Source: JAVWMQ01 sp036637375
GTDB lineage: Bacteria; Bacillota; Clostridia; Peptostreptococcales; Anaerovoracaceae
Reading direction: 5' to 3'
NCBI GenBank assembly: GCA_036637375.1
Contig: JAVWMQ010000003.1
Span: 1-64,000, forward strand
Length of the DNA stretch: 64,000 nucleotides
Shown here: in pieces, positions 51,134 to 58,860 of the stretch
Numbering within the stretch: the first letter of the stretch is position 1
How the letters are laid out: each line of letters begins with the position of its first letter
Notes under the pieces: generated by a model
What the model was told of the DNA's origin: nothing
Seen by the model: only the letters and a program-made list of their open reading frames with translations
Databases searched by the model: none
Translations under genes and position numbers: made by a program

Positions 51134-52627
51134 GTTTTATTACTATACAAGATTACACCATTCTCAAACCCTTGTCCACCGCATTGGTATAGCTTGTAGG
51201 TTTTATTACTATACAAGATTACACCATTCTCAAACGACTACCTCACCACTCTCTAGGTTGTTTCGGTTTTATTACTATACAAGATTACACCATTCTCAAA
51301 CGGTTGAAGAGGCTTATGAGATTATGCACGAAGTTTTATTACTATACAAGATTACACCATTCTCAAACGTGATTTGTACATTTATATGCCAATGCTGCGT
51401 TTTATTACTATACAAGATTACACCATTCTCAAACCGTCACAACTTGAGCAGTAAAAGTATTCATGTTTTATTACTATACAAGATTACACCATTCTCAAAC
51501 CCAAATCGTGGTGCAATCTATTTCAAATTTGTTTTATTACTATACAAGATTACACCATTCTCAAACCCATTATCATTGAGGGTTAGGACAACCTCAGTTT
51601 TATTACTATACAAGATTACACCATTCTCAAACTATCTCACTTTTATCTTATCGAATGCTGCTGTTTTATTACTATACAAGATTACACCATTCTCAAACGA
51701 CCATATACGAAATATTCAAAAATGCAAAGTTTTATTACTATACAAGATTACACCATTCTCAAACGCTGATGATAACCTATTTTTAGGGGTAGAGGTTTTA
51801 TTACTATACAAGATTACACCATTCTCAAACTAGCTCTTTGCAATTGCTATACATATCATCGTTTTATTACTATACAAGATTACACCATTCTCAAACACAT
51901 ATCATTTTTTGCTTGTCAACTATTTAGTTTTATTACTATACAAGATTACACCATTCTCAAACCTGACGGCAGGTTTGACTCAAGAGAGCTAAGTTTTATT
52001 ACTATACAAGATTACACCATTCTCAAACAGTGTTGGAAGTGAGAAGGGGCGACTTACTGTTTTATTACTATACAAGATTACACCATTCTCAAACGCGTTA
52101 GATGGTAGTCCAATGTTAAATATTAGTTTTATTACTATACAAGATTACACCATTCTCAAACTAAATATACAAGTCACCGTACCGTCCTTCCGTTTTATTA
52201 CTATACAAGATTACACCATTCTCAAACTTAACGTTTCCTCACAAATTCAAGAAGTTTGTTTTATTACTATACAAGATTACACCATTCTCAAACTTCAGTT
52301 CAGCTTGCCAGTACCATTCATGAGTTTTATTACTATACAAGATTACACCATTCTCAAACCATAGAGGGCTTGGTTGGAGATTATGTATTGTTTTATTACT
52401 ATACAAGATTACACCATTCTCAAACCAATTTACAATTTGACCTGGTGACGGTGCAGTTTTATTACTATACAAGATTACACCATTCTCAAACNNNNNNNNN
52501 NNNNNNNNNNNNNNNNNNNNNNNNNNNNNNNNNNNNNNNNNNNNNNNNNNNNNNNNNNNNNNNNNNNNNNNNNNNNNNNNNNNNNNNNNNNGTTTTATTA
52601 CTATACAAGATTACACCATTCTCAAAC
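51134..52627 (-). CRISPR. Type II-A CRISPR array with 22 visible repeats and an internal sequence gap
   Basis: Direct repeat of 36 bases, beginning GTTTTATTACT and ending CATTCTCAAAC on the + strand; all 22 visible copies are identical. Starts are at 51134, 51200, 51266, 51333, 51399, 51465, 51531, 51597, 51663, 51729, 51795, 51861, 51927, 51993, 52059, 52126, 52192, 52258, 52324, 52390, 52456 and 52592. The 20 complete spacers are all different: 18 of 30 bases and two of 31. The crRNA sense is the minus strand (repeat starting GTTTGAGAATGG), because the tracrRNA anti-repeat pairs with that strand, cas genes run the same way, and the leader lies at the high-coordinate end. No spacer obviously matches elsewhere in this window. 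Confidence 0.98.
52492..52591. other. Assembly gap (100 N) inside the CRISPR array
   Basis: Exactly 100 undetermined bases between two perfect repeats. A 100-N block is a common placeholder for a gap of unknown size, and the leader-proximal, newest spacers fall here. Confidence 0.97.
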
Positions 52628-52706
52628 GTCAAATGTAGTGCCACCACAACACCGTAATCCAATATAGTACTATATATATTATACACCTTATTTAGATTTC
52701 GCACAA
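52628..52706 (-). promoter_or_regulatory. CRISPR leader and pre-crRNA promoter
   Basis: The leader occupies 52628-52691, between the first repeat and csn2. A promoter-like TTGTGC (52701-52706) and perfect TATAAT (52678-52683), spacer 17, read toward the array; the -35 box lies in the last csn2 codons. The leader ends ATTTGAC directly at the repeat, close to the ATTTGAG leader-end motif known from some type II-A arrays. Confidence 0.6.
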
Positions 52707-53366
52707 ATCATTATCAATTATTAATTTATTTTCATGTTCCCTTAACATATTATCAACATCTATACTTTCTATTAACAACAACCCTATCTTTTCATAAAAA
52801 GAACATTTATAAATTTCTTCTATCTCTTGGTTATCGAAATACATATGCAAATTAAATAATACTATCAATTTAATCCCACCATATCGCGCAATAATTGTAA
52901 TATAGTTAATAACACTTTCTAGCAGTTCACTGTTATTGCTCTCATATTCAACCTTAGCTAGTTTAACCAAATCACTTACAGTAATTTTGTGTCCATAAAT
53001 TGGTGAAATATGATTTGCTACTGCAATATTTTCCAAAAAAGTAGTGATTTGAGATTGAATAGCCATACTATCTAAGTAGAATTCTTCACCCATAGCAATT
53101 CCTTCAATATCTTTTTGTAATTTCAGTACATTACTTTTATTGTTAATATCTATTCTCAAAACATCTGAAATAGCAACAATATTTTTATTTATCTCCAGTT
53201 CCATTATATCATCAAATAACAAAAATCCCCCTTCAAGACCATCTATTTGCCCTAATATTTCTGATGCAATTTCTCGAAAAAATTTCTTGTTTTCTATGAT
53301 TAATAGATTGACAATGTTTTCTTTGATATCTATCTTATGATCAATTTTTTTATGCACTAATTTCAT
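52692..53366 (-). CDS. csn2: Type II-A CRISPR protein Csn2
   Basis: A 224-residue protein of the Csn2 family, ring-shaped tetramers that bind DNA ends and are needed for spacer acquisition in type II-A systems. Typical parts seen: an N-terminal strand pair, LEGGFLLFDDIMELEINKN, a central helical region (MAIQSQITTFLENIAVANH) and a late hydrophobic segment IKLIVLFNLHMYFDNQEIEE. The sequence is divergent, as always in this family, but the position as fourth gene after cas9-cas1-cas2 is diagnostic. It overlaps cas2 by four bases. Confidence 0.92.
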   Translation of the reverse strand: MKLVHKKIDHKIDIKENIVNLLIIENKKFFREIASEILGQIDGLEGGFLLFDDIMELEINKNIVAISDVLRIDINNKSNVLKLQKDIEGIAMGEEFYLDSMAIQSQITTFLENIAVANHISPIYGHKITVSDLVKLAKVEYESNNSELLESVINYITIIARYGGIKLIVLFNLHMYFDNQEIEEIYKCSFYEKIGLLLIESIDVDNMLREHENKLIIDNDLCEI

Positions 53367-53683
53367 AATATCAATAGCCTTTCATCACTATTAATAACCT
53401 CATTAATAGCATCGCCTACTACAACTTCTATTTTGTTATATTGCTTCTCTGTAATCACCATCATTTGTACTAAACCATGCAATGGTTTCTCTTTTCTCAC
53501 GTTCCCAATCAATGCATTTGCCGCTGTAGTATTTAATGCAATCTTGCTGTATACTGATTGTTGCATCATAACAAATCCAGATTTAATTAGAAACTTTCTA
53601 AATCTAGAGTATTCTCTTCTATCTAACCCTGTCACCATAGGTAAATCAAAAAAAACTATAACTCGCATAAATCTATAACTCAT
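53363..53683 (-). CDS. cas2: CRISPR-associated Cas2
   Basis: A 106-residue ferredoxin-fold protein that bridges two Cas1 dimers during spacer integration. The start MSYRFMRVIVFFDLP carries the conserved Asp, and YSRFRKFLIKSGFVMMQQSV is typical of type II-A Cas2. It overlaps cas1 by 11 bases and csn2 by four. Confidence 0.96.
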   Translation of the reverse strand: MSYRFMRVIVFFDLPMVTGLDRREYSRFRKFLIKSGFVMMQQSVYSKIALNTTAANALIGNVRKEKPLHGLVQMMVITEKQYNKIEVVVGDAINEVINSDERLLIL

Positions 53684-54545
53684 TTCTATAAAACCTTATC
53701 AAATCAATATCATTTCCATTTAATGCTTCAAATATACTCTTGCAATATATGCTAATAGCATTGCTAACATATTGTTTTTTGTCATCAATTATTACATATT
53801 TATTTAAAACTTTAAGTATATCAATTTTCTCTTCATGCTCAAATTTTTGTGGCATAATATCATAAACAGCACGATCAACCAAGACCCTAAATGGTTCCAT
53901 CAAATCCGATGCAAAATTGAAATCATTATATAAATTTTTGTGAAACAATCCTAGCTGTGTAATATATCCATTAGACACGATTACTCTACTAAATGCCGAT
54001 AAAATTATTCCATAACCATAATTTAATGCTGCATTTATAGGCAAATCCGCCGTTCTTGTAAACCCGGCACCAAATAATGAATTAAAATATACTTTTGCTG
54101 CATGCCCTTCTCTATTTGTGGCATCATAATGGTGCATTTGCTCGACATATCCTAAAATAGTATTATATGTTTCATCACCAATTTCTTTTAGAAATTCAGC
54201 TTGTTTACGCAGTTTCTCAGAAATAATTTCTGTCCACACTAGTTCTTTGATTTCATGTCTCCATGCAATCTGTTCTCTTACTTTTCCACTTGTATCATGG
54301 CTGCCATAAAATGGTAGTAATGTGCTAGATGGATTTCTCTTTTCATCGCAAAATATTACCTTTATCTTTCTCTTTGTTAATTCGGTCAAAAGAACACCCG
54401 TAATAGATACTGCTGTTGATTCTACAATTAATATATTAATTTCACTTAAATGCACCTTTTTTATTTCATCTGTTCTAATTACCATATAGCCAAGCTTGAA
54501 ATCAAGCTTGGCTCTTTGAGTAATAACTACTGTTCTCCAACTCAT
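53673..54545 (-). CDS. cas1: CRISPR-associated Cas1 integrase
   Basis: A 290-residue integrase of the spacer acquisition complex, subtype II-A length. The active site is seen as Glu in ATNREGHAAKVYFNSLFG, His in LGLFHKNLYNDFNFASDLME and the following acidic residues. The N-terminal beta domain begins WRTVVITQRAKLDFKLGYMV. It overlaps cas9 by four bases. Confidence 0.97.
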   Translation of the reverse strand: MSWRTVVITQRAKLDFKLGYMVIRTDEIKKVHLSEINILIVESTAVSITGVLLTELTKRKIKVIFCDEKRNPSSTLLPFYGSHDTSGKVREQIAWRHEIKELVWTEIISEKLRKQAEFLKEIGDETYNTILGYVEQMHHYDATNREGHAAKVYFNSLFGAGFTRTADLPINAALNYGYGIILSAFSRVIVSNGYITQLGLFHKNLYNDFNFASDLMEPFRVLVDRAVYDIMPQKFEHEEKIDILKVLNKYVIIDDKKQYVSNAISIYCKSIFEALNGNDIDLIRFYRNEL

Positions 54546-57500
54546 ATTTTCATAAGGTCAATCTTCTTTTCAAAGATACCTGTTGGAGACTGGTCAATAA
54601 GGATGTACCTAGCCTTTTCATTTAATTTTTTTGCTACACGTATCGTTCCTGCTTGCCCCGCTCCGCCAATAAGTCTTAAATCCGCGGTTAAAACGTTACA
54701 TGCAAACAGCTTTAATAGTTCACATAGCAAATATGCTTGTTCGCCTAGATTTAATTCTCCAAAGGACTCTTTTCCATTTTCTACATTTGGTACTTGTGCT
54801 GACAATCTAGTATTATATTTTTTTTCTTTTAATTTTTGGTGCAAACTTTCGTACAAGCTTTTGTTTTGAGCATCAGATATGTTATCATACTCTGTAACTA
54901 ATAATTCTCCCGCTCTTACATTTGACTTTTTACATCTATCCAAATATTTAGATAAATTCTTGATATATTTTTCTTCATCATAATTTAATACAAGTGGCAG
55001 TGCTCCTTTAAACACTAATCGTTTATCTGTTCTCGAAGACAAATGCAACCTTAATCCATCAATTTCAAACAGTGCATTATATTTAATCTTGCTTATTAAT
55101 ATTCTTGGGTTTATTAACTTCAAATCAGTTAAACAATAATCTTCAAGCTTACTTATATCAGTTATTTGCTTAGCCATTACAATAGATATATACTCAATTG
55201 TCCTCACCAGCTTACCTTTTTCCTCATGTTCCACCAAAAAGAAATATGCACCTGACACACTATTATATCCACCATATCTATCGATATTATGAAGTCTAGG
55301 ATCTTTACTCTTAATTGGAGCTTGTCCCTTACCTGCCTTTAATAGCTGCTGATTATAAAATCCTCCTTTTGTCTCAGTTGATAATCTAGTAAATAAAATG
55401 TCATTTCTCTTCATATTCTTTTTGACTTGAATGATTGTTCTGCTATCATCTACAACCCATGCAGTTGTGTCGCCTCTACTAACGTTAAAGTCAAACATGC
55501 GATTTAAACTGTAGCTCCTAGGTTCTGCCTTCTTAATAAAATTAACAGGATTCTTTGTAAACTTTGTATTGTATACATTTCCAACAACAATATTTAAGAA
55601 CGCATCCTTAGCATGATGTAAATCGTTAATATCTCTTGATTTAACAAAATTAAATTGTTGTCTGAAATCGGAAACATGTTTAGCCTTTACATAAACTATT
55701 TCTGCATCTTTAAAAACTTTACCCATCAATTCTGCCGCGGCTTTTGTAGTTTGTCTTGTTTCAACTAATTGTCTTGCTACAAAGTCGGCAAGCTCATCTG
55801 CAGTAAACTCCGTTTTACGTGTTAACCTATCAAACTTCCTCTTTGATATAAATTCTTTGCTACACAAAAGTGACCAAAATCCAAGTTGCTTTTGTTGCCA
55901 ATCACTGTTAATTGGATACTTGTCTCCCTTTTCACTGTTGCAATTCTTTAGTACCAGCACTCTATTATCTAAGCTGTCATCTTTAGTCTTTGACTGTGGA
56001 TATATATGATCAACATCATATATATTTTGATCAAATAGTTTTTCAATATCAATAGGTGTTCCACTATACATACATTTTCCCATTTGCGTATAATATAGAT
56101 ACAATCTATCGCTTCGATACGCGGCTTCATCCCTATCATTAAGCTCACCTATCCAATTTCTCTGATCATCTTTGCATGTATTATATAAGTTTATCAATTT
56201 ATTTTTTCGAGACTCACTTCTCTTCTTTTCTTCAGGTCCTCTAGCCATTTCGATAAAAATCTTTTTTGGCTCATGTCCCATAACTTTTCTAACTTCTTTT
56301 ACAATTGTTAGAGTTTGCCATAGTTGACGCTTTACAGATGGGGATACATATAAATCATTTAATATATCATAGGTTATCTTATTTACCTCTTCACCATTCA
56401 CACTATTATACTTCTTTATTTCATTTAAGTATTCATAATTATTGCTTAGTAAATTCATTAAATTAGGGTTAGAAGCGTCTTCCCAAAGTGCTGTAATAAT
56501 ATTCACAAGCTCCCCTGTTTCCTTATCTGCACTATAAACATCTGTTAATAATTCTTTTGATAATCTACCCCATCCCGAAAGCTTTTTGTTGCATATTTTC
56601 TTTATTTCATCTTCCGTCAACCTATCTTCATAGTGTTTCTTTAATTTTGATTTCAATATTTTCTTATCGTTACCAAACAAAACTATGCTTTTAATAATAT
56701 CTTCTACCATTTCTGACTCATTGATTTTTTCACCCAGAATTTGTCTTAAATCAATGTAAGTTCCCATAGATGCCTTAAAGTCAATATCAAATCCACTTAA
56801 ATTATTTTGTTTATCAATTATTTTTTCACCCGTTAGATAAGCTCTCAATTTCTTTCCAGTTACTCTTTTTTCTTTCATAAACAAATTATCAAAAATCTGC
56901 TGTTTAATATTAACATTTACCTTTTCACCGTCAATTCGCAAATTATTAAGTTCGTTTAATACCATAAACTTGCTATATAAAATTGAATTTTGTGGTAAAA
57001 CATCTGCGCCAAACATATATGTACATTTATTCGTCATACGCAAAATAAATTTTTCTGCACTTTCTTCAAGATCCACAACATCTTCAAAATTCCATGGTCT
57101 GATTTTTTCGTTTTTATGTTTCACAATCCATGCAAAACCATCATCCTTATGTGCATCATTTAAAGGTCCAACGTAATATGGAATTCTGAATTCCAATATT
57201 TTTATAATCTTTTGTGTGACTGAATAACCAGTTTCGTCAATATTTTTTAGAAAAACAAAATTCTTCTCAGCATTTTCAAGAATTTTTTCTAATTCCAGTT
57301 TATGCATTTGATACGGAATAGTTCCGTTATCTTTCGAAACTTGCTTTGGAAACAACGTCCTCAATTCAAGCTTTTGCTTAATAGTTTCAAAGTCGGCATC
57401 CTGGATTTTTATTTTACCTATTAATTTTTCGAGGTATTTACACATATCTTCTTGGTTACAAGTTTTTTGACCTTGTCCAATATACGCACAATAATTATTT

Positions 57501-58567
57501 GGTTTATCTAATTCTACAAAGAACTCCTTATAAATATCACTTGAAATTTCTTTCAATATCCTCTTCGTTATCTTTAAATCGTTTTTATGCTCATCATATA
57601 TCTTTGTCTTTGCAAATGAAATATACATTTCACCGTCCATTAAATCAGCTAAAATTCCCCAATCATATATTGCTTTTATTTTTTCAATGATATATGCCTT
57701 TTCCTGCAATACTGAGTTTATAGTGTCAACTTTATCCTCATAATTCGCATCTTTGAAGGCTACTTTTGCTACTTCGCTATTATCTAGCTCACTATCATTA
57801 AAAATTTTGCTTAACGTAAATTTTCCACCAGCTAAAGCTGTGATAATCTCTTTAACTACATTCTTATTTTCATCTTGCCCAGTTGTCAATAATTCTGTCA
57901 GCTTCTTTTTTTTGTTTGTAATATTAATTGAATTATCCTTTATAACGTCTTCTATTTCTGTGGTGTTCTCTGTATCTAAATCAATTCCAAACTCATCATA
58001 TAGTCCACGAGCTAACTCCTTAAATACATTCCCAAACGATGATGCCATTTCCAACTTTTGACCTTCAAACAAAAAGTGTCCTCTATGTTTCAAAATATGA
58101 TTAATTGCCAAATAAAGCAATCTAATATCTTTAATATCTTCACCATTTATAAAAGCTTTCCTTAGATGATATATAGTTGGATATTTGCTATGATAATCTT
58201 TGTCTTTGAAATTTTCATCATTAAAAAGCGTATTTTCTTGCAATACACTTTTATCATCAGGATAAAATTTACTTTCTTCTAATCTTAAATAAAAGCCTTG
58301 ATCAATTAAGCTTATTTCCTCAGCAAATAATTCTTGCAAAAGCTTTGTTCTTTGCTTTCTACGCTCTAGCCTTCTCCTACCACTTCTAAAGACTCTTCGT
58401 TCTTCTGCTGTTTTTGCTTCTTCAAATAGTCGCACCCCCCACAAAGATTTGCCGTTTAATTTTTCGATTTTGTAGTCCATATCAGTAACTGCCCATCCAA
58501 CAGATTCTGTACCAATATCTAAACCTAAATAATAATCATTAAATTTTTTTTTAGTCATGGTTGACAT
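54542..58567 (-). CDS. cas9: Cas9 endonuclease, type II-A
   Basis: A 1341-residue RNA-guided nuclease. RuvC-I is YYLGLDIGTESVGWAV with catalytic Asp17; the arginine-rich bridge helix is RRVFRSGRRRLERRKQR. RuvC-II has Glu773 (FIEMARGPEEKKRSES), HNH has His854 (DVDHIYPQSKTKDDSLDNR) and RuvC-III has HHAKDAFLN with Asp988. The C-terminal domain ends RYILIDQSPTGIFEKKIDL, matching the streptococcal type. All catalytic residues are intact and the length fits II-A, so an active enzyme is expected. The PAM cannot be read from sequence. Start: ATG at 58567, with GAGGAG very close; the ATG at 58558 is a good alternative. Confidence 0.98.
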   Translation of the reverse strand: MSTMTKKKFNDYYLGLDIGTESVGWAVTDMDYKIEKLNGKSLWGVRLFEEAKTAEERRVFRSGRRRLERRKQRTKLLQELFAEEISLIDQGFYLRLEESKFYPDDKSVLQENTLFNDENFKDKDYHSKYPTIYHLRKAFINGEDIKDIRLLYLAINHILKHRGHFLFEGQKLEMASSFGNVFKELARGLYDEFGIDLDTENTTEIEDVIKDNSINITNKKKKLTELLTTGQDENKNVVKEIITALAGGKFTLSKIFNDSELDNSEVAKVAFKDANYEDKVDTINSVLQEKAYIIEKIKAIYDWGILADLMDGEMYISFAKTKIYDEHKNDLKITKRILKEISSDIYKEFFVELDKPNNYCAYIGQGQKTCNQEDMCKYLEKLIGKIKIQDADFETIKQKLELRTLFPKQVSKDNGTIPYQMHKLELEKILENAEKNFVFLKNIDETGYSVTQKIIKILEFRIPYYVGPLNDAHKDDGFAWIVKHKNEKIRPWNFEDVVDLEESAEKFILRMTNKCTYMFGADVLPQNSILYSKFMVLNELNNLRIDGEKVNVNIKQQIFDNLFMKEKRVTGKKLRAYLTGEKIIDKQNNLSGFDIDFKASMGTYIDLRQILGEKINESEMVEDIIKSIVLFGNDKKILKSKLKKHYEDRLTEDEIKKICNKKLSGWGRLSKELLTDVYSADKETGELVNIITALWEDASNPNLMNLLSNNYEYLNEIKKYNSVNGEEVNKITYDILNDLYVSPSVKRQLWQTLTIVKEVRKVMGHEPKKIFIEMARGPEEKKRSESRKNKLINLYNTCKDDQRNWIGELNDRDEAAYRSDRLYLYYTQMGKCMYSGTPIDIEKLFDQNIYDVDHIYPQSKTKDDSLDNRVLVLKNCNSEKGDKYPINSDWQQKQLGFWSLLCSKEFISKRKFDRLTRKTEFTADELADFVARQLVETRQTTKAAAELMGKVFKDAEIVYVKAKHVSDFRQQFNFVKSRDINDLHHAKDAFLNIVVGNVYNTKFTKNPVNFIKKAEPRSYSLNRMFDFNVSRGDTTAWVVDDSRTIIQVKKNMKRNDILFTRLSTETKGGFYNQQLLKAGKGQAPIKSKDPRLHNIDRYGGYNSVSGAYFFLVEHEEKGKLVRTIEYISIVMAKQITDISKLEDYCLTDLKLINPRILISKIKYNALFEIDGLRLHLSSRTDKRLVFKGALPLVLNYDEEKYIKNLSKYLDRCKKSNVRAGELLVTEYDNISDAQNKSLYESLHQKLKEKKYNTRLSAQVPNVENGKESFGELNLGEQAYLLCELLKLFACNVLTADLRLIGGAGQAGTIRVAKKLNEKARYILIDQSPTGIFEKKIDLMKI

Positions 58568-58589
58568 TTCTCCTCTCTTGTACTATTAT
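58561..58589 (+). promoter_or_regulatory. tracrRNA promoter overlapping the cas9 start
   Basis: TTGACA (58561-58566), exact 17-base spacer, TATTAT (58584-58589). The -35 box covers two bases of the cas9 start codon and the spacer covers the cas9 ribosome site. Confidence 0.8.
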
Positions 58590-58595
58590 GTAAGT

Positions 58596-58705
58596 AATCT
58601 TATTACTATACAAGATTACACCATAAGTTCAAATACGAATTTATTCAAATCGTCCTTTGGGACTCCACATTGGTGGGCTAAACTTGCGTAAGCAAGTTTT
58701 TTTTT
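58596..58705 (+). ncRNA. tracrRNA
   Basis: The anti-repeat at 58600-58624 is 25 bases complementary, without mismatch, to the crRNA-sense repeat. Then AAG (bulge) and TTCAAAT (58628-58634) pair with the repeat's GTTTGA, leaving GA opposite AAG as in the S. pyogenes duplex. After it come the hairpins GTCC-TTTG-GGAC (58652-58662) and CCAC-ATTG-GTGG, then the terminator AACTTGC-GTAA-GCAAGTT followed by nine T (to 58705). It is divergent from cas9 and convergent with the pot operon. The 5' end is estimated from the promoter. Confidence 0.95.
58605..58632 (-). promoter_or_regulatory. Possible cas9 promoter inside the anti-repeat
   Basis: Minus strand TTGAAC (58627-58632), 16-base spacer, TATAGT (58605-58610). 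No better promoter is seen nearer cas9. Confidence 0.5.
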
Positions 58706-58805
58706 CGTTTTGAACCAGCAAATTAACTTTATCAACAACTTCGTTCAAATACTCCTATTTCTAATATACATCAAACCCTTGCGCTGCACAACATTTATTC
58801 ATTAC

Positions 58806-58833
58806 AAAAAAAGAACAGCCAAAAAAGCTGTTC
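58806..58833 (-). terminator. Terminator of the pot operon
   Basis: GAACAGC/GCTGTTC (58813-58819, 58827-58833) followed on the minus strand by seven T, 28 bases past the potCD stop. Confidence 0.85.
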
Positions 58834-58860
58834 CCCAAAAGTTATACACTAACTCTTACC

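Noticed and set aside
51117..51833. Open frame of 238 codons with a repeated LLLYKITPFSN-type motif
   Set aside because: It is the translation of the CRISPR repeats; the 66-base period keeps the frame open. The similar frames at 52113-52364, 52256-52657, 52239-52472 and 52486-52704 have the same cause.
51134..52491. Self-targeting spacers against the prophage at 1-5000
   Set aside because: Reading the 20 complete spacers on both strands against the window by eye gave no convincing match; a short resemblance of the third spacer to bases near 1335 is too brief. A computed search could still find one.
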